Assembly (NCBI GenBank): GCA_034927815.1
Contig: JAYFPK010000026.1
Span: forward strand, 1 to 64,000
DNA: 64,000 nt
Origin: Limiplasma sp034927815
Lineage (GTDB): Bacteria; Bacillota; Clostridia; Christensenellales; Aristaeellaceae
Direction: 5' to 3'
Both the position numbers and the translations under genes were made by a program. The notes under the pieces were generated by a model. The model searched no databases. It had not been told where the DNA came from and saw only the letters and a list, made by a program, of their open reading frames with translations. Positions 50,324 through 58,929 of this stretch are shown here, in pieces. Every line of letters starts with the position of its first letter. Position 1 is the first letter of the stretch.

Positions 50324-51169
50324 ATGAAAAAAAGAAAAGGCGTCGCCGCCCTCCTGTGCTCCAACCAGTGGAAGCTTACGCTGCTGACCTATTTCGTCAC
50401 CTTCCTGTTTGTGTTCCCTGTGCTTTGGGTGACGCTGATGTCTTTGAAGACCTCGGTGGACTCCTTTGCCCTTCCGCCGAAGCTGATCTTCAAGCCCGTT
50501 TTGGACAACTTCATCCGGGTCTTCCAGAACAACTTCTTTATTCAGAACTACAAAAACAGCTTTTTCATTGCCTTCGGCTCCACGATTCTGGCGATGATCC
50601 TGGGGGTTCCCGCCGCCTACGCCATCACCCGCTTCCGGTTCCGGGGGCATAAGGCGCTCTCCTTCTGGATTCTGGTGACCCGCATGGCTCCGGCGTCCTC
50701 CATGGTAGTGGCCTATTTCATCATCCTCAACCATCTGAGCCTCATCGACACCTACCTGGGGATCATCATGGTCTATTTGTCCTTCAACATCGGCTACATC
50801 ATCTGGATGGTGCGGGGCTTCATCCTGGCCGTGCCCATCGAGTGCGAGGAAGCGGCGATTGTGGACGGCTGCAACCGGTTCTCCACCTTCTGGCGCATCA
50901 CCTTGCCCCTGTGCATTCCGGGCATCGTCTCCGTGGGCATCCAGGCGTTCATCTTCGCCTGGAACGAATTCCTCTACGCGCTGATCCTGACCCGCAACCA
51001 ATGGAAAACCGCGCCCATCGCCGTGATGAGCTATATTACCTCGGAGGGCATCCTGTGGGGCGAGCTGGCCGCCGCCTCCATCCTGATCGTTCTGCCGGTG
51101 CTGGTGTTGACCCTGTGCATCCAGCGCTACATTGTAAGCGGCCTCACTTCCGGTTCAGTAAAAGGATAA
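50324..51169 (+). CDS. Sugar ABC transporter permease, MalG type
   Basis: 281 aa with six membrane helices (LLTYFVTFLFVFPVLWVTLM first). The EAA loop is ECEEAAIVDGCNRFSTFWRI. No ATP-binding subunit is encoded in the operon, as is common for Firmicutes CUT1 systems that share a general MsmX-like ATPase. AGGAGG precedes the ATG. Confidence 0.94.
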   Translation: MKKRKGVAALLCSNQWKLTLLTYFVTFLFVFPVLWVTLMSLKTSVDSFALPPKLIFKPVLDNFIRVFQNNFFIQNYKNSFFIAFGSTILAMILGVPAAYAITRFRFRGHKALSFWILVTRMAPASSMVVAYFIILNHLSLIDTYLGIIMVYLSFNIGYIIWMVRGFILAVPIECEEAAIVDGCNRFSTFWRITLPLCIPGIVSVGIQAFIFAWNEFLYALILTRNQWKTAPIAVMSYITSEGILWGELAAASILIVLPVLVLTLCIQRYIVSGLTSGSVKG

Positions 51170-51182
51170 GGAGAAGAAGGGC

Positions 51183-52190
51183 ATGAAAGCGGCAAGGTTT
51201 GTGGGCGACAACAAAATTCAGGTGATAGACGTACCCATCCCCTCCCCCGGAGCCCATGAAGTTTTGGTGAAGGTGGCCTTTTGCGGCCTTTGCGGCTCGG
51301 AAAGGCGGATTCTGAAAGCGGGCTTCCCCGGCATCACCCCCGGCCATGAAATCTCCGGCACTGTACAAGCCTGCGGGGACACGCCCGCCCCTTTGGAAAA
51401 AGGAACGCCCGTGCTGATCTACCTGTCGGACTTTTGCGGAAACTGCGAGGCCTGCGCGACCATGAACACCAGCCAATGCTCCGCCAAGAAACGGCTGGTA
51501 GGCTGGCATTTTGACGGCGGGTACGCGGAGTATGTGCTGGTTCCCAGGCATATGGTCTTCCCCATCGGCTCCTTGCCCCTGGAGCATGGGGTATTGGCCC
51601 TGGACACCGTGGGCACCGCCTTCCACGGCCTGCGCCTGGGGGACATCCGCCCGGAGCACTCCGTGCTGGTGATCGGCTGCGGGCCCATCGGCCTGGGCTG
51701 CGTCAGCATTTTGCACAACCACTACCATATCCAAAACCTGTACGCCGCAGACACCTCCGCCTATCACCTACGCTTGGCCGGGGAGCTGGGGGCTACCCAG
51801 CAGATCGCGGTGGATCCCTCGGACACCCCCGGCTCCATTGCCGCAGCCTTGCACAGCTTTGTGGACCGGGTGATTGAGGTGGTGGGCGTGGACGGCACCC
51901 TGGCGGCCTCCATGAAATGCGTCGCCCCCGGAGGCCGGATCGTGCTGATTGGCGAGCCTGAAAAGGCCCTCACCCTCCAGCGCAGCACGGATTGGGTGCT
52001 AAAGGACTTCTCCCTGGTAAACTCCTGGTATTTCCCAGTCTCGGAAATGGAGGAAAACCTCCAATACATCCGGGAGCATGCCGACGAGGTGGGCAAGCTC
52101 GCCTCCCACCGCTTTGGCATCCAGGATATGGAACACGCCTACGAGCTCTTTGGACAGGGGCTTACCGGCAAGGTGCTGATCCATCCCTAG
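51183..52190 (+). CDS. Zinc-dependent polyol dehydrogenase (MDR family)
   Basis: 335 aa. Catalytic zinc site CGLCGSERRI and PGHEISGTV. A structural-zinc-like cysteine loop is present in DFCGNCEACATMNTSQC. Rossmann motif VLVIGCGPIGLGCVS. It resembles sorbitol/threonine dehydrogenases. Encoded 13 bases after the permease, so it should act on the imported compound, oxidising a secondary alcohol to a ketone with NAD(P). GGAG lies eight bases before the ATG. Confidence 0.9.
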   Translation: MKAARFVGDNKIQVIDVPIPSPGAHEVLVKVAFCGLCGSERRILKAGFPGITPGHEISGTVQACGDTPAPLEKGTPVLIYLSDFCGNCEACATMNTSQCSAKKRLVGWHFDGGYAEYVLVPRHMVFPIGSLPLEHGVLALDTVGTAFHGLRLGDIRPEHSVLVIGCGPIGLGCVSILHNHYHIQNLYAADTSAYHLRLAGELGATQQIAVDPSDTPGSIAAALHSFVDRVIEVVGVDGTLAASMKCVAPGGRIVLIGEPEKALTLQRSTDWVLKDFSLVNSWYFPVSEMEENLQYIREHADEVGKLASHRFGIQDMEHAYELFGQGLTGKVLIHP

Positions 52191-52213
52191 CGCCCTTGTC
52201 GGCCGCCGCGCTG

Positions 52214-52561
52214 TTACAGCCGCTCCTCCCACTGGGGCTGCCGGAAGCCCACCAGGACAAAATCCTCCCCCACCAGAATCGGGCGCTTGACCAGCATCCC
52301 GTCGCTGGCCAGCAGGGCGTACTGCTCCTCCTGGCTCATGGAGCCCAGCTTATCGGACAGCTCCAGGGCCCTGTAGGAAAGGCCGCTGGTGTTGAAAAAC
52401 CGCTTCAAGGGCAGGCCGCTCTTGGCGTGCCATGCCCGCAGCTCCTCCTGGGTGGGTGGGTCCCGCTTGATATCCCGAACCTGGTGGGCAATGCCCCGGG
52501 CCTGAAGAAAGGCCCGGGCCTTCTGGCAGGTAGTGCACGAGGGATAGCAGACAAACAGCAT
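52214..52561 (-). CDS. ArsC/Spx-family protein
   Basis: 115 aa. MLFVCYPSCTTCQKARAFL has the thioredoxin-like CxxC; KRDPPTQEELRAWHAKSGLP and the late LVKRPILVGEDFVLVGF give the family's cis-Pro block. This is the Spx/MgsR/YffB-like group rather than a proven arsenate reductase. Start ATG 52561, nine bases after GGAGG; an earlier ATG overlaps that site. It is convergent with the uptake operon and may be unrelated to it. Confidence 0.88.
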   Translation of the reverse strand: MLFVCYPSCTTCQKARAFLQARGIAHQVRDIKRDPPTQEELRAWHAKSGLPLKRFFNTSGLSYRALELSDKLGSMSQEEQYALLASDGMLVKRPILVGEDFVLVGFRQPQWEERL

Positions 52562-52774
52562 CGGCGGCATCCTCCTGTTTTTGTTGGCGGCCCCGTCTCC
52601 AGGGGCCGCTTTGCGCCAGTATACCATACTTGCGCCCTAAAGGGCAAAGCCGCCCTTTTTAGGGGAACTTCCCGAAAGAGGATGCACGCCTCTTCGGAGA
52701 ACATGGCGGCGCCGCCCAGGAAGCCCTGCGCTGGGGCCTTCCTAGGCGGCGCTGTTTCTGGAAACGGAACAATC

Positions 52775-53626
52775 TTAATACTTGGTGCTTTTCAGCGCCC
52801 TTTCCACCTCGTCCTCCATGGGCATGGCGTTCCGGGCCTTCTGGCGGATGGCAAGGGCGGTGTAGAGGCTGTCGATCAAGGTGTATTGGGAGATGCGGGA
52901 GGAGAGGGCCACGATGTGGTATTCCACCTCCCGGGAGGCGGCGTCCAGGCGGCAATCGGAAATCTTGCTCAGGGGGGAGGACCCTACCCCGGTCATACAA
53001 ATCACCGTGGCTCCCTTGTCTTTAGCCAGCTGCGCCGCCGCCACAATGGCCCTGGAGGAGCCGGAGTGGCTCACCGCCACGCAAACGTCCCCCTGGCGGA
53101 GCTGAACGCTGGAGATGCACTGCATATGGGCGTCCATGTAAGCCATAGCGTTGATGGAAAGCCGCATCAGCTTATGTTGAAGGTCCAGGGCCACGGCGGC
53201 GGAGTTTCCGCAGCCGTAGATGAACACCTTGCCCGCCTGGGCCAGGGCCTGAACCGCCTTTTCAAACTGGTCCCGGTCCACCACCCGGGCCGTATAGTCC
53301 AGGGCCTGCTTGGTGCTCTCAAATACCTTGCCTAAAATTTCCTCGTTGGTGTCGCTCTCCCGGACATCCTCATAGATGCGGTCTGTGGAGGACACCAGCT
53401 CCTGGGCCATGGTGAGCTTGAGCTCCTGGTATCCTTGCATGCCCAGGCGCTTGCACAGCCGTACCACGGTGGCGTCGCTGACCCCGGCCCTTTCCGCGAT
53501 GCCCGTGATGGAGAGGTGGATCACCTCCCGGGGAGCGGCCAAAATCGTCTCCGTAATTTTGCGCTCGGAAGCCGTCATGGCGGGCCTGAGCGCCTGGAGC
53601 TTGATGAGCAGCGGCGAGTTTTCCAT
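52775..53626 (-). CDS. MurR/RpiR-family transcription regulator
   Basis: 283 aa. N-terminal HTH_6 domain (MTASERKITETILAAP, ITGIAERAGVSDATVVRLCK) and a SIS sugar-phosphate-sensing domain (KVFIYGCGNSAAVALDLQHK, VCVAVSHSGSSRAIVAAAQL, GATVICMTG). It probably senses a phosphosugar made by the neighbouring kinase and controls both divergent operons through the shared 16-bp motif. Start ATG 53626 after GGGAGG. It is transcribed away from the aldolase operon. Confidence 0.92.
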   Translation of the reverse strand: MENSPLLIKLQALRPAMTASERKITETILAAPREVIHLSITGIAERAGVSDATVVRLCKRLGMQGYQELKLTMAQELVSSTDRIYEDVRESDTNEEILGKVFESTKQALDYTARVVDRDQFEKAVQALAQAGKVFIYGCGNSAAVALDLQHKLMRLSINAMAYMDAHMQCISSVQLRQGDVCVAVSHSGSSRAIVAAAQLAKDKGATVICMTGVGSSPLSKISDCRLDAASREVEYHIVALSSRISQYTLIDSLYTALAIRQKARNAMPMEDEVERALKSTKY

Positions 53627-53684
53627 CCTAGATACCTCCCGGATCAACTATGAAAAGTATATCATAGAAAATATCCTCTGGCAA

Positions 53685-53740
53685 TTGACAAATGTAGATC
53701 ATTTTCATATAATTATTATTGTTATGTAGATTATCAACAT
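53685..53740 (+). promoter_or_regulatory. Consensus promoter of the aldolase operon with two operators
   Basis: TTGACA at 53685-53690, 17 bases, and TATAAT at 53708-53713 make a perfect promoter. TGTAGATCATTTTCAT (53693-53708) fills the spacer exactly, and a second copy, TGTAGATTATCAACAT (53725-53740), covers the start of transcription. A protein bound there would block RNA polymerase, so repression by the adjacent RpiR protein is the simplest reading. Confidence 0.75.
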
Positions 53741-53778
53741 TTTGCCGTCATGTTCCCAAAAGAAAGGAAGAACGACCC

Positions 53779-54609
53779 ATGCTCACGGATGTCAGAACTT
53801 TGCTGGAGATTGCCGAAGACCGGGGCTGCGCCATCCCCGCCTTCAACGTGTACAACCAGGAAACGGCGCTGGGGGTGCTCTTTGCGGCGGAGGAAAGCAA
53901 CGCCTGCGTGATCTTGCAGATGTACAGCCGCCTGTTCTCCAACTTCGAGGCCCGGTTCCTGGCCCCGGCCTTGGTGAACGCCGCCCGGGAATCCAAGGTG
54001 AAGATCGCCTTCCATCTGGATCACGGGGCCAATGAAGAGGTGGTCACCAAGGCCCTGCGCTGGGGCTGCACCGGGGTGATGCGGGACGCCAGCGACCTTC
54101 CCTTAAGGGAGAACATCACCGCCACCCGCAAGGTGGTGGATTTCTGCCATCCGGTGAACGTTTCCGTGGAGGGCGAGCTGGGGCATATCGGCACCACTAA
54201 GGAGGGCGTCAGCGCGGAGTACACCAGGGTGGACGAGGCCGTGACCTATGTACAGGAAACCCAGGTGGACGCGCTGGCCATTTTGGTGGGCACGGCCCAT
54301 GGCCGCTACGCCCAGGCCCCGGTAATCGCCACCAAGCGGATCGCGGAAATCAAGGAAGCCACGGGCATCCCCTTGGTGCTCCACGGGGGCAGCGGCGTGC
54401 CGGATGAGCAGATCACACAGGCCATTGGGGCGGGCATCCGCAAGATCAACTTCGGCACGGACCTGTGCTACGCCTTTTTGGACCAGGTTATGGCCACGGG
54501 GCGGGAGCAAGTGGCGGTGGACCTGTTTATGAAGGATTCCATTCAGGCGGTCAAGGCCTTTGCCCTGTCCAAGATCAAGCTGTTGAAAGCGGTGGGTTGC
54601 AATGAGTGA
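53779..54609 (+). CDS. Class II fructose-bisphosphate/tagatose aldolase family protein
   Basis: 276 aa of the zinc aldolase family. IPAFNVYNQETALGVLFAAE at the start; FHLDHGANEEVV with the catalytic Asp and zinc His; VEGELGHIGTTKEGV with the Glu; ILVGTAHGRYA with the second zinc His; VLHGGSGVPDEQ with the third His; and INFGTDLCYAF with the phosphate site. It splits a ketose 1-phosphate or bisphosphate into DHAP and an aldehyde. Overlaps the kinase gene by eight bases. AAAGGAAG precedes ATG 53779. Confidence 0.92.
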   Translation: MLTDVRTLLEIAEDRGCAIPAFNVYNQETALGVLFAAEESNACVILQMYSRLFSNFEARFLAPALVNAARESKVKIAFHLDHGANEEVVTKALRWGCTGVMRDASDLPLRENITATRKVVDFCHPVNVSVEGELGHIGTTKEGVSAEYTRVDEAVTYVQETQVDALAILVGTAHGRYAQAPVIATKRIAEIKEATGIPLVLHGGSGVPDEQITQAIGAGIRKINFGTDLCYAFLDQVMATGREQVAVDLFMKDSIQAVKAFALSKIKLLKAVGCNE

Positions 54610-55525
54610 ACGCTGGCCCCAGGTGGTGGGCATCGGCTCCACGGTGTATGACACGCTGATGGTGACGGAGGGCTTCCCCCAGGAGGATACGAAGATGCTG
54701 GGGGTGGAAACCAAAATCCAAGGGGGCGGCCCCTGCGCCACCGCCTTGGTGGCCGCCGCCAAGCTGGGGGTTTCCTCCGCCTACCTGGGCACCGTGGGGG
54801 ACGATCCCTTTGGCCGCTACCTCATGGAGGACCTGGAAGCCTGGAAGGTGGACGTGACCCATGTGCGCCGGGTGCCGGAGGCGGTGTCCTTTCACGCGGT
54901 GGTGTTGCTGAACCGGCAAAAGGGCACCCGCACCTGCGTCTGGAGTCCTGGCACGGTGCCGCCCCCCACGCCCCGGGATATTCCGGAGGAGGCGCTGGCC
55001 CATGCCAAGGTGCTGCACCTGGACGGGCACATGCTCCAGGCCGCCATCCACGCCGCCCGGCTCTGCAAGGGGCTGGGGGTGAAGGTCAGCCACGACGCGG
55101 GGGGCGCCTACCCCGGCATTGAGACGCTGCTGCCCTACGTGGACTACCTGATCCCCTCGGAGGAATTCGCCATGAAAATCACCGGGGCCGCCAGCCCCGA
55201 GGACGCCGCCCGCCAGCTCTACGATGCCTACCACCCGGAGCTTGTGGCCCTGACCCAGGGGGTACGGGGCGGCATCCTCCTGGACGCCCAGGGGATGCGG
55301 CGCTACGAGAGCTACCCCGTGGAGGTGGTGGACAGCAACGGCTGCGGGGATACCTTCCACGGGGCCTTCGTAGCGGCGCGGGTGAAGGGCATGGGCCCGG
55401 ACGCCGCCTGCCGCTTCGCCAGCGCGGCCGCGGCCCTGAAATGCACCCGCCTAGGGGCCCGGATAGGGATTCCCACCGAGGCGGAATGCCTGGCGTTCAT
55501 ACAGGAGAGGGGGATTGTCCTATGA
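54602..55525 (+). CDS. PfkB-family sugar kinase
   Basis: 307 aa. The two PfkB signatures are GGPCATALVAAAKLGVSSAY near residue 40 and VDSNGCGDTFHGAFVAA near residue 245 with the catalytic Asp. It should phosphorylate a ketose or deoxysugar before the aldolase step. It is translationally coupled to the aldolase upstream and to the epimerase-like gene downstream (ATGA). Confidence 0.92.
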   Translation: MSERWPQVVGIGSTVYDTLMVTEGFPQEDTKMLGVETKIQGGGPCATALVAAAKLGVSSAYLGTVGDDPFGRYLMEDLEAWKVDVTHVRRVPEAVSFHAVVLLNRQKGTRTCVWSPGTVPPPTPRDIPEEALAHAKVLHLDGHMLQAAIHAARLCKGLGVKVSHDAGGAYPGIETLLPYVDYLIPSEEFAMKITGAASPEDAARQLYDAYHPELVALTQGVRGGILLDAQGMRRYESYPVEVVDSNGCGDTFHGAFVAARVKGMGPDAACRFASAAAALKCTRLGARIGIPTEAECLAFIQERGIVL

Positions 55526-56370
55526 GCCTGGTCACCATCCAAAATCCGTTTCTCACCGTGACCATTTCCAGCCTTGGAGCCGAACTGCAATCCATCCGCG
55601 ATGCCCAAGGGATTGAAAGGCTTTGGCAGGGGGACCCCGCCTTTTGGACAGGCCGGGCCCCGATCCTCTTTCCCGTCGCGGGCGGGCTTCGGGAGGATTG
55701 CTACCTTTTGGAGGGCAAGCGCTACTCCATGCCCAAGCACGGCTTTGTCCGGTCTTTGGAATGGCTTGTGGAGGAGGCTGCGGAGGACCGCGCCACCTTC
55801 CTGACCCAGGAGCGTCACCCGGGCTTCCCCTTTGCCTATGAGCTTCGGGCCCGTTTTGCCCTGGATGGCCCTGCGCTATCGGTCACCTACCAGGTGGACA
55901 ACCGGGACGCCCAAGCCTTCTGGTACGGGGCGGGCGCCCACGAGGCCTACGCCATCCCGGAGGGCGTGGAGCAGTACGAGCTGCTCTTTGACCAGCCCGA
56001 GCGCTTTGACAACTATGTGCTCCAGGGCAATCTCATCGGCCGGGAGCCGGTGACGCTGCTGGAAAACACCCGAGTATTCCCCCTTAAGGACGAGTATTTC
56101 GCGGTGGACGCGCTGGTGTTTCTCACCCTCCAAAGCCGGGGTGTAACGCTGCGCAGCCCCCTGCACTCCCGTACCCTCCGGGTGGACTTCCCGGGTCACG
56201 ACGTGCTGATGCTTTGGAAGAAGCCCGCAGCGGGCTATCTGTGCATCGAGCCCTGGCTCAACGGCCCGGATTTTGTGGACCATGACCTGCGCATCGACCA
56301 TAAGCCCGGCTGCGTGCGCCTGGCCCCCGGAGAGTCCAAGGCCCATACCCACACCCTTACTTTGGGGTAA
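55522..56370 (+). CDS. Aldose 1-epimerase (LacX-like) family protein
   Basis: 282 aa. SSLGAELQSIRDAQGIERLW, APILFPVAGGL, MPKHGFVRSLEW with the conserved His-Gly-Phe, and a late CIEPWLNGPDFV with the catalytic-type Glu. It belongs to the LacX/YihR branch of galactose mutarotase-like proteins. It would speed interconversion of anomers of the imported sugar or of a pathway intermediate. Confidence 0.88.
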   Translation: MSLVTIQNPFLTVTISSLGAELQSIRDAQGIERLWQGDPAFWTGRAPILFPVAGGLREDCYLLEGKRYSMPKHGFVRSLEWLVEEAAEDRATFLTQERHPGFPFAYELRARFALDGPALSVTYQVDNRDAQAFWYGAGAHEAYAIPEGVEQYELLFDQPERFDNYVLQGNLIGREPVTLLENTRVFPLKDEYFAVDALVFLTLQSRGVTLRSPLHSRTLRVDFPGHDVLMLWKKPAAGYLCIEPWLNGPDFVDHDLRIDHKPGCVRLAPGESKAHTHTLTLG

Positions 56371-56400
56371 AAAACGAAAACCCGGCAAAGGAGAGAGACC

Positions 56401-57825
56401 ATGGAACGCAAAGCATTCATGGGGGATATGATCCGCACCGAATTGGAGGATGTGGTGGGCGTACCCCACGTTTCCACCCGCGCCAGCGACCGCATGGTAT
56501 ACGGCGTCGATTATTTTTGGATCGGCCGGATGTGGGCGGACCGGGGACAAACCCCGCCCATGCCCGATTGGATCGTCTGCCCCAACAGCAAGGAAGAAAT
56601 CAGCAAGCTGCTGAAAATCGCCAACTACTACAAGCTGCCGGTCCATGTGTGGGGCGGCGGCTCCGGCAGCCAGGGCGGGGCACTGCCCATGTCCGGCGGC
56701 TTGATGATCGACATGAAGCGCATGTCCCGCCTCCTCGAGCTCAACGAGTTTTCCCGCACCATCACCGCCGAGGCGGGGATGATCTTCCAGCAGCTGGAAT
56801 GGTATGCCAACGAAAAGGGCTATTCCTGCCAGCATATCCCCTCCTGCCTCACCTGCGGCACCATCGGCGGCGCTTTGGCCCACCGGGGCATCGGGATCAT
56901 GAGCACCAAGTACGGCAAGATCGACGACCAGTGCCTCAGCCTGGAGGTTGTGCTGCCCAACGGCGATATCATCAACACCCTCCCGGTGCCCAAACACGCG
57001 GCGGGGCCCGACCTCAACCAGATCTTCATCGGCTCCGAGGGGACGCTGGGGATCATCACCCAGGCCACCTTCAAGCTCTTTGAGCAGCCGGAAAGCCGGA
57101 AGTTCAGGGCCTTCCTGTTCCCGGACATGACCTCGGGAATCATGGCGGGCCGGGATATGATGCAAAAGGTCAAGCCCTCCATCCTCCGCTTTTTTGACGA
57201 GGCGGAAACCACCAGCATCATCAAAAAGATCCTCGGGTTTGAGAAGAAGGGCTGCTTCATGAACCTGGCGGTGGAGGGCCTGGAGCGCATCGTGGACATC
57301 GAGATGGAAATCATCCAGGAGATTTGCCAAAAACACGGGGCCCAGGACCTGGGGGCTGAATACGGCGAGAAGTGGTACCAGAACCGGATCACCTTCTTCT
57401 ACCCGGGGCACATCATGGACATTCCCCAGATGTTCGGCACCATGGACACCGTGGCGACCTATGACCGGGTGGAGGAGATCTATTGGGCCATGAAGCACGC
57501 CATTGAGGACAATTTCCCAGGGGTGCGCTTCATCGCCCATTGCAGCCACTGGTATGAGTGGGGCACCATGATCTACGACCGCTTCATCATGGACCACCCG
57601 CCCCAGGATCCCCAGGAGGCCATTAGGCTCCACAACCAGATTTGGAACGCGGGGGTGCGGGCGGCCATGGCCCACGGCGGGGTCATCAACGACCACCACG
57701 GCATCGGGCTCAAGCTCAGCCGCCTGATGAAGGAGCAATACGGGGGGGCCATGCAAGTGATGGAGGGGCTGAAAAAGTCCCTTGATCCCAACGGAATCAT
57801 GAATCCATATAAGCTAGGCCTGTAA
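56401..57825 (+). CDS. FAD-linked oxidase (AGPS/GlcD-like)
   Basis: 474 aa. The PCMH-type FAD-binding half has VHVWGGGSGSQGGALPMSGG, the pyrophosphate loop CTCGTIGGALAHRG, and IFIGSEGTLGIITQATFKLF. The cap domain follows, with SHWYEWGTMIYDRFI, then GGVINDHHGIGLKLSRLM and the closing LDPNGIMNPYKLGL. The HHGIG part and layout are nearest alkyl-DHAP synthase-like and glycolate/lactate dehydrogenase (GlcD/LctD) proteins. With EtfBA and the Fe-S protein encoded behind it, it probably oxidises a 2-hydroxy acid and passes electrons to ETF. Confidence 0.9.
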   Translation: MERKAFMGDMIRTELEDVVGVPHVSTRASDRMVYGVDYFWIGRMWADRGQTPPMPDWIVCPNSKEEISKLLKIANYYKLPVHVWGGGSGSQGGALPMSGGLMIDMKRMSRLLELNEFSRTITAEAGMIFQQLEWYANEKGYSCQHIPSCLTCGTIGGALAHRGIGIMSTKYGKIDDQCLSLEVVLPNGDIINTLPVPKHAAGPDLNQIFIGSEGTLGIITQATFKLFEQPESRKFRAFLFPDMTSGIMAGRDMMQKVKPSILRFFDEAETTSIIKKILGFEKKGCFMNLAVEGLERIVDIEMEIIQEICQKHGAQDLGAEYGEKWYQNRITFFYPGHIMDIPQMFGTMDTVATYDRVEEIYWAMKHAIEDNFPGVRFIAHCSHWYEWGTMIYDRFIMDHPPQDPQEAIRLHNQIWNAGVRAAMAHGGVINDHHGIGLKLSRLMKEQYGGAMQVMEGLKKSLDPNGIMNPYKLGL

Positions 57826-57837
57826 GGGGGAATGGAA

Positions 57838-58926
57838 ATGTATAGCGAAAAGGCAAAAAAGCATGCGGACGCGTGCCGCTTTTGTTGGATGTGCCGCCAC
57901 CTGTGCCCTGTGGAGCAGGTGACCGGCAGGGAAGCGGATACTCCCCGGGCCAAGGGGCTGCTGGTTTCCATGTTTGAGCGGGGGCTTGTGATGGACGCGG
58001 ACGCCGCCGAAACCATGTACGGATGCATGATGTGCGGCTCCTGCACCAACGACTGCGCCACGGGCTACGAGCCTCCCCTGTATATCCGGGAGGCCCGCTC
58101 CCAGGCGGTGATGGCGGATTTGACGCCCGCCTCCGTCCAGGCGGTGCTGGACCGCCTGGAGCGGACCGGAAACATGTACGGCGCTACGGAATGCAAGGTG
58201 GACTTTCAGGACGCCCCCGAAACCGGGGAGACGCTGGTTTGGCTGGGCGCCACGGCCCGCTACTCGGTCCCGGAAACCGCCAATGCCCTGCTGTCCTTGC
58301 TCAGAAAGGCGGGGGTTCCCTTCGCGGCACTGCGGGAGGAGCCTTCCTCCGGCTCCGCCCTGGGGGATTTGATCGGCTTTTTGGAGGATGTGCGCCAGCA
58401 GGCCAAGAAGGTTTCCCAGGCGGTGCGGACCTCCGGCGCAAAGCGCATGGTGGTGCTGGACAGCTACGACGCGGCGCTGTTCCTTCACGAATACAAGGAT
58501 TGGGGCATTGAGCTGCCCCAGGTTCTCACCGCCACGTCCTTTGTGAACGAGCTGGTGAAGTCCGGCAAGCTCACCGTAAAGCCCGCGCCCCTTAGCGTCA
58601 GCTACCACGACGGCAGCCGCCTGGCCCGGGACCTGGACGAGCACGAGCCCGCCAGGGAGCTGCTTGCGGCCATGGGCTGCGAAATCCATGAGATGTTCCT
58701 GAACCGGCGCTTGTCCAAGTGCTGCGGCAGCGCCGTGGCGGGGCAGTTCATGCCCGAGGTGCGCAAGGGCTCCGCCGAAAACCGCTGGGGGGACATGAAG
58801 CGCACCGAAGCCTCCACGCTGGTGGCCGCCTGCCCCCAAAGCACCGAGGCCCTGGGCTCCACCGTGCCCCCCGGCTATGCCTACCAGGACCTGTTCGTTC
58901 TGCTGGACCAGCGCACGGAGCCCTGA
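57838..58926 (+). CDS. (Fe-S)-binding protein (GlcF/heterodisulfide-reductase type)
   Basis: About 362 aa. Two 4Fe-4S motifs: CRFCWMCRHLCPVEQ (CxxCxxCxxxCP) and CMMCGSCTNDCATGY (CxxCxxCxxxC). The C-terminal half has one CCG block (LSKCCGSAVAG) and a late AACPQSTEAL, like a single CCG domain. GlcD-type oxidases often have such a subunit to take electrons. Start ATG 57838 is preferred over an ATG two codons upstream, which sits one base from the GGGGG. Confidence 0.9.
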   Translation: MYSEKAKKHADACRFCWMCRHLCPVEQVTGREADTPRAKGLLVSMFERGLVMDADAAETMYGCMMCGSCTNDCATGYEPPLYIREARSQAVMADLTPASVQAVLDRLERTGNMYGATECKVDFQDAPETGETLVWLGATARYSVPETANALLSLLRKAGVPFAALREEPSSGSALGDLIGFLEDVRQQAKKVSQAVRTSGAKRMVVLDSYDAALFLHEYKDWGIELPQVLTATSFVNELVKSGKLTVKPAPLSVSYHDGSRLARDLDEHEPARELLAAMGCEIHEMFLNRRLSKCCGSAVAGQFMPEVRKGSAENRWGDMKRTEASTLVAACPQSTEALGSTVPPGYAYQDLFVLLDQRTEP

Positions 58927-58929
58927 CCC

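Noticed and set aside
49586..51001. Minus-strand frame of 471 codons
   Set aside because: Antisense to the two ABC permeases; charged low-complexity composition and no binding site.
52214..52561. Arsenic resistance locus
   Set aside because: The gene is of the ArsC fold, but there is no arsB, arsR or acr3 nearby, and the sequence fits the Spx/MgsR-like group better.
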